A stretch of DNA of 64,000 nt from Mesorhizobium sp. Root552 (GCF_001427285.1 NZ_LMFV01000012.1:27469-91468), one strand, 5' to 3'. Shown: positions 1 through 9,311, counted from the first letter of the stretch. The notes: generated by a model not told the origin, from the sequence alone. Numbers and translations: made by a program.

Positions 1-157
1 GCACACCGTCATGCGACCAATCCGGCACCGACGCCCTTCCCTGATACCCGGTGCGCACCAGGTCTCCCGCAAGGGCGATGGCAGCGAGTATGCGGGAGAT
101 GGAGACGGTGGGGATAAGCGGGGTGAAGGATTTTGTGGGGAGGCGTGATTTGTCCAC
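1..157 (-). CDS. possible 5' end of a leftward gene, cut by the window edge
   Basis: The reverse strand is open from a GTG at 157 to the window edge and reads like ordinary protein (it includes the stretch LIPTVSISRILAAIALAGDL). I see no clear ribosome binding site and no family signature. It may be the N-terminus of a leftward gene or chance. The product is unknown. Confidence 0.2.
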   Translation of the reverse strand, partial: MDKSRLPTKSFTPLIPTVSISRILAAIALAGDLVRTGYQGRASVPDWSHDGV

Positions 158-800
158 TACGCGATCAGAATCTTCACAAGAACAACACCCCCCTCTGGCC
201 TGCCGGCCATCTCCCCCTCAAGGGGGAGATCGGCAGCTTCAAGCTTACAGCCGCCTCTGTGACCTCAGTACCGGATGAAAGCATGGCAATCGCGTGATCT
301 CCCCCCTTCAGGGGGAGATGGCCGGCAGGCCAGAGGGGGGGTGCCTGACGAGGCACTCGATCGGCAACCGGATCGAGCCTCCTCATCAAAAGGGGAGAGT
401 AAGCGCGCTGGTGCCCAGAGTAGTGCCGCAATGTCACGGAATGGATCCCGGATATTCCTTTCTCGCTCCGCACGAAAGGGAATTCCGGGATGACGAAGTT
501 GGGACGCCTTGCTTCAGCCGGTTACGGGATGACGAAGCGGAGCGGTTGGGCGCTGCTGCCTGCGCTGCGCACCGGCGTTCGCTGGCCTTTCATCGTGCCG
601 CCGGCACGATGACTTCACTGGCGCATAGTGGTTGTTGACCCCCGCAAGAACGGAGATTGGCGCTGACGCCGTTGCCGCTGGGGCGAAACAGCGCCGCTAA
701 AGCGTGTCGCGATCTTTCAGATTCGCTTCACGCGCTTTAGCTCCTTGATTTTATGCATGTCTTTGTCCCGAAACCGGTTCCCGCTTTCGGGAGACATGCA
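158..800. other. intergenic stretch filled with repeat elements
   Basis: No convincing gene is visible here. The stretch holds an inverted pair of GC-rich palindromic elements (187-342), a segment around 420-640 that looks like repetitive debris (for example, GGAATTCCGGGATGACGAAG at 479-498), and a second repeat family at about 700-801. The short open frames here are antisense to one another and run through the repeats, so I do not call them. Confidence 0.6.
187..342. repeat. inverted pair of GC-rich palindromic intergenic repeats
   Basis: Copy one spans 187-230 and copy two spans 297-342 on the opposite strand. They share about 44 bases that are nearly identical, beginning ACCCCCCTCTGGCCTGCC. 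Each copy contains its own hairpin (ATCTCCCCCT with its complement). The spacer is about 66 bases. The pair could fold into a long cruciform or transcript hairpin. Such elements are abundant between rhizobial genes. Confidence 0.75.
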
Positions 801-801
801 C
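700..801 (+). repeat. dispersed intergenic repeat, copy A
   Basis: It begins AAAGCGTGTCGCGATCTTT and ends in a hairpin made of CCCGAAACCGG..CCG.TTTCGGG followed by AGACATGCA. A second, diverged copy lies at 13592-13692 with the same two ends. I recognise this as a repeat type common between Mesorhizobium genes. It sits just after the stop of the leftward GTPase gene, where the hairpin may also end transcription. Confidence 0.7.
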
Positions 802-1907
802 TAGCGGCCGGCGATGGCGAGCGGATTGTTTTCTAGCGCCGCGCGGTCCGGCGTGTCGATGGCCGGCTTGTTGGTGAGGGCCGCGAAAAGCCGCTGGACG
901 TAATCCTGCGGCATGTCCATCGTGATCAGAACCAGCCGGGCGCCACGCCGGTCGTCCGGCCAGGCGGGCAGGCGGGCCGGCGGATGCAGGATTTTCTGGA
1001 CCCCGTGCACCACCAGCGGCTTCGACGGGTCGTCGGCCAGCTCGATGATGCCCTTCATGCGCAAAAGCTGCTCGCCATGGGTGGAGCGCAACAAGTCGAG
1101 AAACATCTCGATGGACGAGAACGGCAAGGGGCCGTCGTGGACCAGCGTATCGGTGCGCACGCGCGAATCATGGCGGTGATGGTGATGCGCGTGATCGTGG
1201 TGGCCATGATCATGATGGTCGTGATCATGGTCGTGGTCTTCGGCAGCCTCGCCCAGCCAGCGGCGGACGTCGGCCGACTTGGTGGCAGGGTTGTAGAGGC
1301 CGCAGTCGAACAGTTCGGAAATGCCGGCCTTGCCGACATCGAGCAGCGGTGCGCCGGGGTTGAGCTGGCGCAGGCGGGCATGCAACGCTGCCAGTTCGCT
1401 TTTGTCGGCAACAAGATCGGTCTTGGTGATGACGATGCGGTCGGCGACCGCCGCCTGCTTCACCGCCTCGACATGGGCATCGAGCGTGGCCGCGCCATTG
1501 ACGGCATCGACCATCGTAACGACGCCGTCGAGCCGGAACGCCTGCACCAGAACCGGGTGCGCCATGATCGACTGCAGCACAGGTGCGGGATCGGCCAGTC
1601 CGGTGGTTTCGATGATGACGCGCGAAAGCCGGCTGATGCGGCCGGTCTGCAAGCGGTCGATCAGTTCGGCCAGCGTGTCGACCAGTTCGCCGCGCACCGT
1701 GCAGCACAGGCAGCCGTCGGACAATTCGATGATGCCGTCGGACGCCTGCTCGACCAGAAGGTGGTCGATCGAGACATCGCCGAACTCGTTGATGATGACG
1801 GCGGTGTCGACAAGCGCCGGATCTTTCAGGAGACGGTTGAGCAGCGTCGTCTTGCCGGCGCCGAGGAAGCCGGTGATGACCGAGACGGGTATGGGAAAAC
1901 TGGCCAT
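801..1907 (-). CDS. COG0523 (CobW/YjiA/ZNG-type) metal-chaperone GTPase
   Basis: The 368-residue protein has a G3E P-loop GTPase domain at its N-terminus. The Walker A is GFLGAGKTT (residues 13-21), the family metal-binding CxCC motif is GCLCC (65-69), and a TKTD base-recognition motif follows near residue 160. A long run of His and Asp lies at about 225-250 before the C-terminal CobW domain. COG0523 proteins insert or traffic Zn or Co in the cytoplasm. The His-rich loop suggests Zn, Ni or Co binding. It lies 11 bases after the carboxypeptidase gene on the same strand and is probably cotranscribed with it. No cobalamin riboswitch or Zur site was recognised, so the metal is not assigned. Confidence 0.88.
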   Translation of the reverse strand: MASFPIPVSVITGFLGAGKTTLLNRLLKDPALVDTAVIINEFGDVSIDHLLVEQASDGIIELSDGCLCCTVRGELVDTLAELIDRLQTGRISRLSRVIIETTGLADPAPVLQSIMAHPVLVQAFRLDGVVTMVDAVNGAATLDAHVEAVKQAAVADRIVITKTDLVADKSELAALHARLRQLNPGAPLLDVGKAGISELFDCGLYNPATKSADVRRWLGEAAEDHDHDHDHHDHGHHDHAHHHHRHDSRVRTDTLVHDGPLPFSSIEMFLDLLRSTHGEQLLRMKGIIELADDPSKPLVVHGVQKILHPPARLPAWPDDRRGARLVLITMDMPQDYVQRLFAALTNKPAIDTPDRAALENNPLAIAGR

Positions 1908-1918
1908 TTTACCGGTGC

Positions 1919-3034
1919 TCAGCCGCCTTGCGCGGTGGTTTCGGTGCCGGCCGGCGGCGGCATGTCCGGGCGCCAGCTCGGAACCGGCACGTCGGCATAT
2001 TCGACCTTGCCGATCATCGCCTTGGGCAACGGGCCGGTTGCTCCGCCCAGCCCGACCGCGACCAGCGTCGGATTGACGAGTTTTTGCCGGAAGACCGACT
2101 TCGGCGCATCCTTCTTCTCGGCGGGCGCGGCCTCGGAAAGTTCCGCCGCCGGTTTCTTTTCGCAGATTTCGGCGCGCATGTCGGTAAACGAGGTGGTGTC
2201 GCCATAGCTCGGCAGCGCAGCAAGCGTGGTGGAGCCGCCTTGCGTTGCAAAACCGCCGTCGAGCATCTTGGCCACTTTTTCGGCACGCGTGATGCCGGAT
2301 TGCTCGCCCAGCACCACGGCAACCAGGGTTCGGCCGTTGCGGGTGGCCGAGCCGATCAGGTTGAAGCCCGATTCGCAGACGAAGCCCGTCTTCATGCCGT
2401 CGGCGCCGGGGTAGCGGCCGACCAGCAGATTGTAGTTGGGGATGGCCTTCTTGCCGACGGCGAGGCCTTCGATGCCATACCAGGAGGTGTATTGCGGGAA
2501 ATCCCGGCGCAAGGCGGTGACGAGCATGCCGAGATCATGCGCGGTGATGTACTGGTCCGGCGAAAACAGGCCGTTGGGATTGACGAAATGGCTGTTCACC
2601 ATGCCGATGCGCGCGGCCTCCGCGTTCATGCGCCGGGCAAATTCGGCCTGCGAGCCGCCAATGTTTTCGCCAATTGCCATGGCGACGTCGTTGGCCGACT
2701 TGACCAGCATCATCTTCAAGGCGTTGTCGAGGCGCATGACCTGGCCAGCCTTGAAGCCCATCTTGCTGGGCGGCTGGTTGACGGCGGTCCTGGTCATCTT
2801 GATCGGCGAATCCAGTGCAACTTCACCGGCTTCGAGCGCCCGGAAGGTGACGTAAGCGGTCATCAGCTTGGTCAGCGACGCCGGATACCAGCGCTTGAAC
2901 GCATCCTCATGCTTCAGGACCTGGCCGTTGTTCAGGTCGAACAGAAGGGTGGGATTGGCGAGCGCCGGCGCGGCGGACGCAGCGAGCGCAAGCGCGCCGA
3001 ACAGTGCGCTTTTCAGGAAATGCGTGCTTGTCAT
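1919..3034 (-). CDS. D-alanyl-D-alanine carboxypeptidase (penicillin-binding protein, DacF/PBP5 type)
   Basis: The frame is open back to 3235, but I choose the ATG at 3034 because the protein then begins with a clean signal peptide ending in APALA (about residue 26). The 371-residue protein has the three S11 active-site motifs: SLTK (53-56), SAN (113-115) and KTG (215-217). It should trim the terminal D-Ala of peptidoglycan pentapeptides in the periplasm. The C-terminal stretch of about 80 residues is rich in Pro, Ala and Lys and may anchor it or form a linker. The gene is followed closely by the COG0523 GTPase and diverges from the M20 amidohydrolase across about 200 bases. Confidence 0.9.
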   Translation of the reverse strand: MTSTHFLKSALFGALALAASAAPALANPTLLFDLNNGQVLKHEDAFKRWYPASLTKLMTAYVTFRALEAGEVALDSPIKMTRTAVNQPPSKMGFKAGQVMRLDNALKMMLVKSANDVAMAIGENIGGSQAEFARRMNAEAARIGMVNSHFVNPNGLFSPDQYITAHDLGMLVTALRRDFPQYTSWYGIEGLAVGKKAIPNYNLLVGRYPGADGMKTGFVCESGFNLIGSATRNGRTLVAVVLGEQSGITRAEKVAKMLDGGFATQGGSTTLAALPSYGDTTSFTDMRAEICEKKPAAELSEAAPAEKKDAPKSVFRQKLVNPTLVAVGLGGATGPLPKAMIGKVEYADVPVPSWRPDMPPPAGTETTAQGG

Positions 3035-3237
3035 CGTGAAATTCGAAATCGCCTCTTGCCGTAGCCGCCTGCGGCTTTCTAAGATTTCCGCACGGAATTG
3101 CCAGCCTGCCGTTGGGGGCCGCCCGGCAGCTTTCGCGCAGTTGCTATTTAGCCTATGTGACATCAACATGGCAAAGGTTGAGCCTTTCACAATTATGGCA
3201 GGCCTTGAGGCTTGGCCACCAAGCGAGTGTGACAAAC

Positions 3238-4401
3238 ATGCCGATCCTGAACCGCGCCGCCGAACTGCAGGATGAAGTCGCCGGCTGGCGCCGACACCTG
3301 CACCAGACGCCCGAGCTGAACTTCGACGTCTTCGAAACGGCGGCCTTCGTCACCGGCAAGCTGAAGGAGTTCGGCTGCGACGACGTGGTGACGGGGTTGG
3401 GCAAGACCGGCGTCGTGGGCGTCATCAAGGGCAATCTCGGCAACGGGACGACGATTGGGCTGAGGGCCGACATGGATGCGTTGCCCATCCACGAGATCAC
3501 CGGCAAGCCCTATGCTTCGACGGTTGCCGGCAAGATGCATGCCTGCGGCCATGACGGGCACACCGCCATGTTGCTCGGCGCCGCCAAGTACCTTGCCGAA
3601 ACGCGCAACTTCGCCGGCACGGTGGCGGTGATCTTCCAACCGGCGGAAGAAGGCGGCGGCGGCGGCAACGAGATGGTCAAGGACGGGCTGATGGACCGTT
3701 TCGGCATCAGCAAGGTGTTCGGCATGCACAACATGCCCGGCTTGCCGGTGGGCCAGTTCGCCATCCGCCCCGGCCCGATCATGGCGGCGACGGCGGAACT
3801 CACCATCCGCATCAAGGGACGCGGCGGCCATGCAGCGATGCCTCACGGCACGCTCGATCCGATTGTCATCGGAAGCCAGCTCGTCGGTGCGCTGCAGACG
3901 ATTGCGTCGCGCAATGTCGATCCGGTCGAGGCAGTGGTGGTGTCGATAACCAAGTTCCACGCGGGCGACGCCTATAACGTCATTCCCGAACAGGCGGAGC
4001 TGGCCGGCACGGTGCGCACGCTGAAGAAGGAAGTGGCCAAGCTGGCCGAGGAGCGGGTGCGCGCGATCTGCGCAGGCGTGGCGGCGACGTACGGTGTGAC
4101 GGTCGAACTCGATTTCGACGCCAATTATCCGGTGACCTTCAATCACCCGGGCGAGACCGCCTTTGCCAGCGACATCGCCGCAAGCGTCGCCGGCGAGAGC
4201 CAGGTACATCGCGCCATGCCGCCGGTGATGGGCGGCGAGGACTTTTCCTACATGCTGGAAGCGCGGCCCGGTGCCTTCATCTTCATCGGCAACGGCGCCA
4301 CCGCCGGTCTGCACCATCCGGCCTATGACTTCAACGACGAGGCGATCGCGCATGGCGTGAGCTATTGGGTGAAGCTGACGGAGACGGCGCTGGCGGCGTG
4401 A
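3238..4401 (+). CDS. M20 family amidohydrolase (hippurate hydrolase / aminoacylase type)
   Basis: A 387-residue M20D metallopeptidase. Motifs are RADMDALPI, the metal-binding CGHDGH, QPAEEGG with the catalytic Glu pair, HNMPGLPVG, and MGGEDFSYM near the C-terminus. The family removes acyl groups from amino acids or related amides using two metal ions in the cytoplasm. The frame extends upstream to 3112, but the ATG at 3238 gives the normal family N-terminus (MPILNRAAELQ). It is a single gene followed by tRNA-Arg. The substrate cannot be told from sequence. Confidence 0.88.
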   Translation: MPILNRAAELQDEVAGWRRHLHQTPELNFDVFETAAFVTGKLKEFGCDDVVTGLGKTGVVGVIKGNLGNGTTIGLRADMDALPIHEITGKPYASTVAGKMHACGHDGHTAMLLGAAKYLAETRNFAGTVAVIFQPAEEGGGGGNEMVKDGLMDRFGISKVFGMHNMPGLPVGQFAIRPGPIMAATAELTIRIKGRGGHAAMPHGTLDPIVIGSQLVGALQTIASRNVDPVEAVVVSITKFHAGDAYNVIPEQAELAGTVRTLKKEVAKLAEERVRAICAGVAATYGVTVELDFDANYPVTFNHPGETAFASDIAASVAGESQVHRAMPPVMGGEDFSYMLEARPGAFIFIGNGATAGLHHPAYDFNDEAIAHGVSYWVKLTETALAA

Positions 4402-4502
4402 GGCGCGGCCGGCGGCAGGGTTCTATTTTGCAGGCGGGCCGGATTTTTCGGCCGGCTTTGACTTGGCGAAGCGGCTGCAAGCCGCTATGTGTCTGCCCGA
4501 GT

Positions 4503-4579
4503 GGTCCCGTAGCTCAGTAGGATAGAGCGGCAGATTCCTAATCTGTAGGTCACAGGTTCGATTCCTGTCGGGATCACCA
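4503..4579 (+). tRNA. tRNA-Arg (anticodon CCT)
   Basis: A complete cloverleaf can be drawn. The acceptor arms are GGTCCCG and CGGGATC. The anticodon stem GCAGA/TCTGT closes the loop TTCCTAA, giving anticodon CCT, which reads AGG. The T arm is ACAGG-TTCGATT-CCTGT, and CCA is encoded at 4577-4579. tRNA-Arg 3' ends are common integration sites, and the segment to the right looks foreign. Confidence 0.95.
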
Positions 4580-4805
4580 CTAAGTCATTGTTATTATTGG
4601 ATATTTTAGAGACTTGAACCACTCTTTTAAGCGAAACCCGTACCAATAGTTTGAAAATGCGCCGTCTCTGTTGAGGAGATTCTCACATTTCCGCGCGTAA
4701 CCATCATGGCGCTCTTTTAGAGACGGAATTCGAAAAACATTCCGGTCGTTTAGGAAAGAACTATTGGTCTAGAGTTTGTGTGACTGTCCCATCACCACTC
4801 AGTCA
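4573..4805 (+). repeat. att-like direct repeat of the tRNA-Arg 3' end
   Basis: The 15-base sequence ATCACCACTAAGTCA overlaps the CCA end of the tRNA at 4573-4587. It recurs with one difference (ATCACCACTCAGTCA) at 4791-4805. A short direct repeat of a tRNA 3' end is what site-specific integration leaves behind. With only 15 bases it could be chance. Serine recombinases usually do not use tRNA ends, so another integrase would have to have made it. Confidence 0.4.
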
Positions 4806-5003
4806 GTCCGTTTGGCAGCTTTCGGCACGACGGTTGAAAGGCCTCGTCATTTCCGAAGCTTAGTGGTCGGTTGCGCCAATCTGTTGGACAAGAGACGCGC
4901 TTTGGGGCTGGGTTTTGGGCCAAATTGGTGGATCGTCTCTTTCGGGTACGGAGCGTGCCCAATAGATTTCAGCGTTGATGGTTGGACAGTTGCCTGGATC
5001 TGC
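4580..5003. other. A+T-richer stretch between tRNA-Arg and the recombinase
   Basis: No convincing gene is visible. Base use is clearly more A+T-rich than in the flanking genes. The stretch contains a partial copy of the tRNA end region: ATCACCACT.AGTCA occurs at 4573-4587 and again at 4791-4805. The open frames at 4776-5114 and 4847-5110 oppose each other and match nothing I know. Confidence 0.5.
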
Positions 5004-6467
5004 TTAGTTGCTGGCCTGGATGGCGAACTGCTGGCGCTGATCGGCCCACAGGATCGGAAGATCGTCCCGTGCCAGCGCGCGAACGGTGAGGTCGACTGGC
5101 TGGCGGCCACGTAGGATGGCGTCGGTTATCTTCGGCGCGAGGAAGGCGAGGGGAAGGATACGGCTGACATCGGCAACATGAATGCGGGTGGTGTTTGCCA
5201 CATCGGCAATGGTGCGACCGGAGCCATCAGTCAGCATGCCGAGCAGGAGATGGGCCTTTGCCAATAGGTCGATGAGACTGTCGTCAGGTTTTTGGCGGGC
5301 GTAGGGACCTTCCAGAACAAGCTTGGACTCAAAACCCCTGCGCCGGAGCGTAAACGGTATTGGGAGTGTCACCGATTGTTGTTCCTGCCCGTCATGGTGG
5401 TTGTCATCGATATCATGGCTCGCTTCGAACACAGCATGGGGATTGACCTCCAACACCATGGCGCCGGGCCTGATGCAGATCGATCGAAACAGGGTCTTCA
5501 GCATCTTGGCGCACTCAACATGGGATGCTGCTGGTAGCGCTTCACGAAGTTGGGTTGCCTTGGCAATCACGGTTTCAATGCGGACTGACGGCGATAGTGT
5601 GCTGGCCCATTTTGACAAGCGGACCTCATCGCGAAGGATCACGTCCAGTTGATGAAGAACGGTTTGTTCCAGTTCCTCAGCTGGCAGCCGCCATCCTGTC
5701 GGATCGGTTCGTCTTCCGGTCTCAAGGCGGTGGGAGACATAATAGCGAAAGCGTTTTTCACCTTTGGTGGTGAACACCGGACTTAACCGATCGCCGGTTT
5801 CATCAAAGAGCAGGCCGGTCAGCAGATGCAGGCTTTGGCTGCGGTTTCTGCTTTTGCGATGAGGCGCCTGGGCCTTCAAAATTGCCTGAGCCATGGCGAA
5901 GGTCTCATCGTCAATGATGGGTTGATGCTCACCATCGTAAATCTTGTCTCTGTGTCTGGCCTTACCGATGTAAACTGGATTGGCCAGCAGGTGATAAAGC
6001 ATGCCGCGCGAGTAGATTGTCCGCTGCTGTGGGTCCGATGTTGACGCCCCGGCCTCGTCGCGGTCACCCGAGTTCAGTTCGTCCAGCAGGAGAAAGACGG
6101 ATTTGAGTTCGAGATAGCGGCTGAAGATCGATCGAACCTTCCTTTCAGCTTCGGGGTCAATGACCAGCTTTTTGTCAATTGCCCGATAGCCGAACGGCAC
6201 TGAACCACCCATCCACATACCCTTCTTGCGGGAGGCGGCAACTTTGTCTCGGATGCGCTCTGCCGTGACCTCCCGTTCGAACTGGGCAAAGGACAACAAG
6301 ACATTGAGTGTTAGCCTGCCCATGGAGGTGGTAGTGTTGAACTGCTGCGTTACAGACACAAATGATACGTCATTGGCATCGAAGACCTCGACGATCCTGG
6401 AGAAGTCCATCAGAGACCGGGTCAGTCGATCGATCTTGTAGACTACGACCATCTTTCTCGCCGACAT
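5004..6467 (-). pseudogene. serine recombinase (resolvase/invertase family), N-terminally truncated
   Basis: The 487-residue frame starts in the middle of a resolvase domain. VVVYKIDRLTRSLMDF at residues 7-22 normally lies about 70-80 residues in. The part carrying the catalytic Ser (an R-x-S motif in the first strand) is absent. What remains is the rest of the catalytic domain (SFAQFEREVTAERIRDK), the Recombinase domain (PFGYRAI, then a region around SRGMLYHLLANPVYIG) and a C-terminal DNA-binding portion. The three frames upstream do not supply a good N-terminus, though one reads RLPDMARA for a few codons, hinting at a frameshift near 6470. Strand exchange should be impossible without the Ser. 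It is probably a relic of a mobile element beside tRNA-Arg. Confidence 0.75.
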
Positions 6468-6578
6468 ATCGCCCTTGCCATGTCCGGCAACCGATTGATC
6501 GCGTGATGTACAGGCTACTGTGAAATGATGATCTGAACAGATGTGATACGCCGGATTTAACTGCTGGCCGAGCGGCAG

Positions 6579-7487
6579 TTACCAAGGGCGCTGGGGATGT
6601 GGGCAAACATTCGGACAGAGTGTTTCATGGCGATCCACATAGGGGAACGATTCTCGTGCTTTTGATCCATGAACTTGCTCAGCGACTGGCATGACTCGCG
6701 CGGATAGAACCAACTCCCGTGCATGTGATTTTGACGATACGACCAGTACGCGAGTAAGGCCCAGCCGGCCACACGCGTCCAATTCGCCATCCATCATTGT
6801 AATAAGATCGTGGGGTGCTGCGGACAATACACGGACCAAGCGATCCTGGCCGATCATTCTCAAAGTTGTATTGATCCAATTCAAAGCCAATTGCTCATCG
6901 TCTCTTGCCGTCTTTACCACCAATGTCGCGTCGCAGGTTCGTATCGTCTCGGCCATTTGACGAGCGTCGTCACAATCCAATCCACCCGCATTCGCCATTA
7001 CGGCTAGGGGTCGGCCCGTTCGTGTAAGATGGAAAAAGCCAGCTAACGTATCCAAAGCCTCTTGCTCGAGGCATCCACAGTCTACGCGTACACCGGCTTG
7101 TCGTAATTCCGAAACACCACGGCCACTAACGCGCGGATCAGGGTCTGTCGCTACTGCGATTACGACCCGATTAACGCCCGAAGCCACCAGGGCGTTACTG
7201 CAAGGCGGCGTTTCGCCGTGGTGACAACAGGGTTCAAGCGTCACATAAGCGGTGGCGCCATTGGCCTCGTGATTGATGCAACTAAGTGCATTTGCTTCGG
7301 CATGAGGACGCCCACCAGGACCAGTCGCGCCTTCAGCGATCACTACATTTTCCCGGACAATAACACAGCCGACTGGCGGGTTAGGCGCGGTCGTTCCTTG
7401 GGCCCCGTTTGCGAGTCGAATAGCGCGAGCCATGAAGTGAAGATCGACATCGTCCCATTGCGTCTGCTCGGCTACACAGGCGGGCAT
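6579..7487 (-). CDS. RibD-like protein: intact deaminase domain with a divergent C-terminal half
   Basis: The 302-residue protein begins with a pyrimidine-deaminase domain of the RibD type. It has PNPPVGCVIV, the Zn-binding HAE (62-64), PCCHHG (86-91) and TPPC (93-96), so all Zn ligands and the catalytic Glu are present. In riboflavin synthesis this domain deaminates the pyrimidine made by RibA. The C-terminal half aligns only loosely with the RibD reductase: after GRPLAVMANAGGLD the usual DGR and NADPH-binding motifs are missing. The whole is about 60 residues shorter than typical RibD. It lies in the A+T-richer segment with no other rib gene nearby. It is either a paralogue with a new substrate or a decaying copy. 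Confidence 0.65.
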   Translation of the reverse strand: MPACVAEQTQWDDVDLHFMARAIRLANGAQGTTAPNPPVGCVIVRENVVIAEGATGPGGRPHAEANALSCINHEANGATAYVTLEPCCHHGETPPCSNALVASGVNRVVIAVATDPDPRVSGRGVSELRQAGVRVDCGCLEQEALDTLAGFFHLTRTGRPLAVMANAGGLDCDDARQMAETIRTCDATLVVKTARDDEQLALNWINTTLRMIGQDRLVRVLSAAPHDLITMMDGELDACGRLGLTRVLVVSSKSHARELVLSARVMPVAEQVHGSKARESFPYVDRHETLCPNVCPHPQRPW

Positions 7488-8265
7488 TGCTATTCCTCAA
7501 TCCATTGTTTCCACGATTGCAGTGCGTTGAGCTTCGCACGGCTCTTGTCTGGCCAGCTTACGGTATGCTCACGCTATGCTACGGGCAATATGGGAGTTTT
7601 CTAAAATGAAAAAATGATTCATGTGAGTTGAATGTTTAGAGGGTTATTGGCAGTTGTTAATAGAAATCGGCAAGGAGATGAGAAGCCATATGCGCATCGT
7701 CTGATTGGCCCCATTCACTTCCTAAATTTCTCGATCATAACCAGACGGCAAGTAATCGGCGCCAGGTCGGACAGTTCCGTTTTTTCGATCGGCTTAAAAG
7801 TCCCAATATGACGAGGGCCTTCTTTCAAAACTTGATTAAGGTGGCGTCGACCTGCATCGTGTTCATGAACCCGGTGACGAGGCGTTGGACACCTTCTCGC
7901 TTGCCAAGTTTGACCCGCCAGCTCTTGATGGCGCTTGAAGAGCATGCCCCACTGTCGAATGAAGGCCATTCCGACACTTTGCTAGCGACAAACCGATCGA
8001 CATCGCCTCTCGTACGCTTCGAAAAGCTATCGAGTTTTCCGCTTTGACCCGGTTGATATACCGCTTCTGAACATGCTGTCCGTCAATCACGCCCTCAATT
8101 CTGAGCCATAGGCGCTGATCCCGGACACGCCAGCTACTCAACTAGCGTAATCATCTCGTGAATCCGGCATTCGAAGCGATTGCCTTGCCTCAGCATAACC
8201 GGTTGACAGAACGGGCCTAATTTCGGATCAGACGTTCTATCCCATCGCAACTCCCGGATAAGCCA
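7488..8265. other. gene-poor stretch with broken leftward reading frames
   Basis: No intact gene is recognisable. On the reverse strand, 7863-8141 encodes protein-like sequence (RIEGVIDGQHVQKRYINRVK). Plausible coding sequence seems to continue in a different frame further down (for example GKREGVQRLVTGFMNTMQVD near 7800-7900). This suggests a gene broken by frameshifts. I could not assign a family. No inverted repeats typical of an insertion sequence were seen at the edges. Confidence 0.4.
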
Positions 8266-9303
8266 ATGCAAAGTCCGTTGTCGGTGCTCATGTCGGTAGC
8301 GCCAGAGATGGCGGAGTTGGTCGAGCGACGCTACACCGTGCTGCGTGCCGTGGCGGCAGGCGAACCGGTCGGTCGCCGTATCCTGTCCGACCGGCTGGGC
8401 TGGTCCGAGCGCATCACCAGATCGGAAGTCGAGATTCTTCGGGAGATCGGACTGGCCGAGTTGGGCGGGTCTGGCGTGTCATTATCTGCAGCCGGCCGCC
8501 AAATCCTTGCCGATCTTGCACAGATCGTTTCGGAACTTCAGCAATTGCGCAGCCTGCAGCGCAGGCTGGCCGCGGAGTTCTCCTTGCGACGCGTATTCAT
8601 CGTTCCGGGCGATTCCGAGACGGAGGTGGTTGCGCGCGATGCCTTGGCGCGGGCGGCTGGCGAGGCCATTCTGGAAGTTCTCGGTCCTGAGGATGTGGTT
8701 GCCGTCAGCGGGGGATCTACGCTGGCAGACGTGGCACGACATCTTTTCAGCCACAAGGATTACCCCGGTGTTACGATCGCTCCGACCGGCGGCGGACTGG
8801 GGGATGCGCTGGAAACGGAAGCCAACACTGTCGTTGCCCAATTTGCCCGGGCGCTGGGCGCAAAGTACCGCCTGTTGCATCTGCCAAGCGACCTTGGTGA
8901 ACAATCGGTCAGCATCCTGCTCGACGCGCAGCCTGCCATCCGTGAGATTTTCGATTTCATCCGTTCGGCGACCGTCGTGGTGCAAGGTGTCGGAACGCTA
9001 AAAAGCGTTGCCGCGCGCCGTAAGTTTCCCACCGCACGGATCAAGACCCTTGAACAGCGTGGGGCCGTCAGCGAGTCCCTCGGCTACTTCTTCGACATCA
9101 AAGGTAAGGTGGTGGAAGCAGCGGGTGGGGTCGGGATGCGGCTGGAGGATTTGAGTCATGCAGCCCATGTGATCGCAGTCGGCGGCGGCACGTCAAAAGC
9201 GGCGGCGATAAGATCACTTCTCAACACTGGTTTGCAGCACATTCTGGTCACCGACGAAGCGACGGCGCGCGCCATTCTCTCCGACGAGAGCGTTTCGCGA
9301 TGA
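8266..9303 (+). CDS. SorC/CggR-type sugar-binding transcriptional regulator
   Basis: A 345-residue regulator with a winged-helix HTH in about residues 20-75 (RRILSDRLGWSERITRSEV) followed by a sugar-phosphate-binding domain. That domain has the family's Gly-rich elements VAVSGGSTLADVARH, APTGGGLG, VQGVGT and AVGGGTSKAAAI. This architecture is that of CggR, which senses a phosphorylated sugar. It converges with, and nearly touches, the kinase gene of the sugar operon. GGGAC boxes lie at the head of that operon (15439-15476), so it is the likely local regulator. The start at 8266 lacks a strong ribosome binding site; ATG 8290 is an alternative. Confidence 0.85.
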   Translation: MQSPLSVLMSVAPEMAELVERRYTVLRAVAAGEPVGRRILSDRLGWSERITRSEVEILREIGLAELGGSGVSLSAAGRQILADLAQIVSELQQLRSLQRRLAAEFSLRRVFIVPGDSETEVVARDALARAAGEAILEVLGPEDVVAVSGGSTLADVARHLFSHKDYPGVTIAPTGGGLGDALETEANTVVAQFARALGAKYRLLHLPSDLGEQSVSILLDAQPAIREIFDFIRSATVVVQGVGTLKSVAARRKFPTARIKTLEQRGAVSESLGYFFDIKGKVVEAAGGVGMRLEDLSHAAHVIAVGGGTSKAAAIRSLLNTGLQHILVTDEATARAILSDESVSR

Positions 9304-9311
9304 ACATGCCG

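Noticed and set aside
984..2207. Long rightward open frame (407 codons) across the GTPase and carboxypeptidase genes
   Set aside because: It is antisense to two genes with clear active-site motifs; its His- and Asp-poor, Gly/Arg/Val-rich translation is typical of a high-G+C shadow frame.
3035..3237. Possible cobalamin riboswitch ahead of the carboxypeptidase/COG0523 pair
   Set aside because: I could not find a B12-box-like sequence or a matching fold in this 200-base gap.
7488..8265. Insertion sequence remnant
   Set aside because: The broken frames could be transposase-like, but no terminal inverted repeats, target duplication or DDE motif could be identified.
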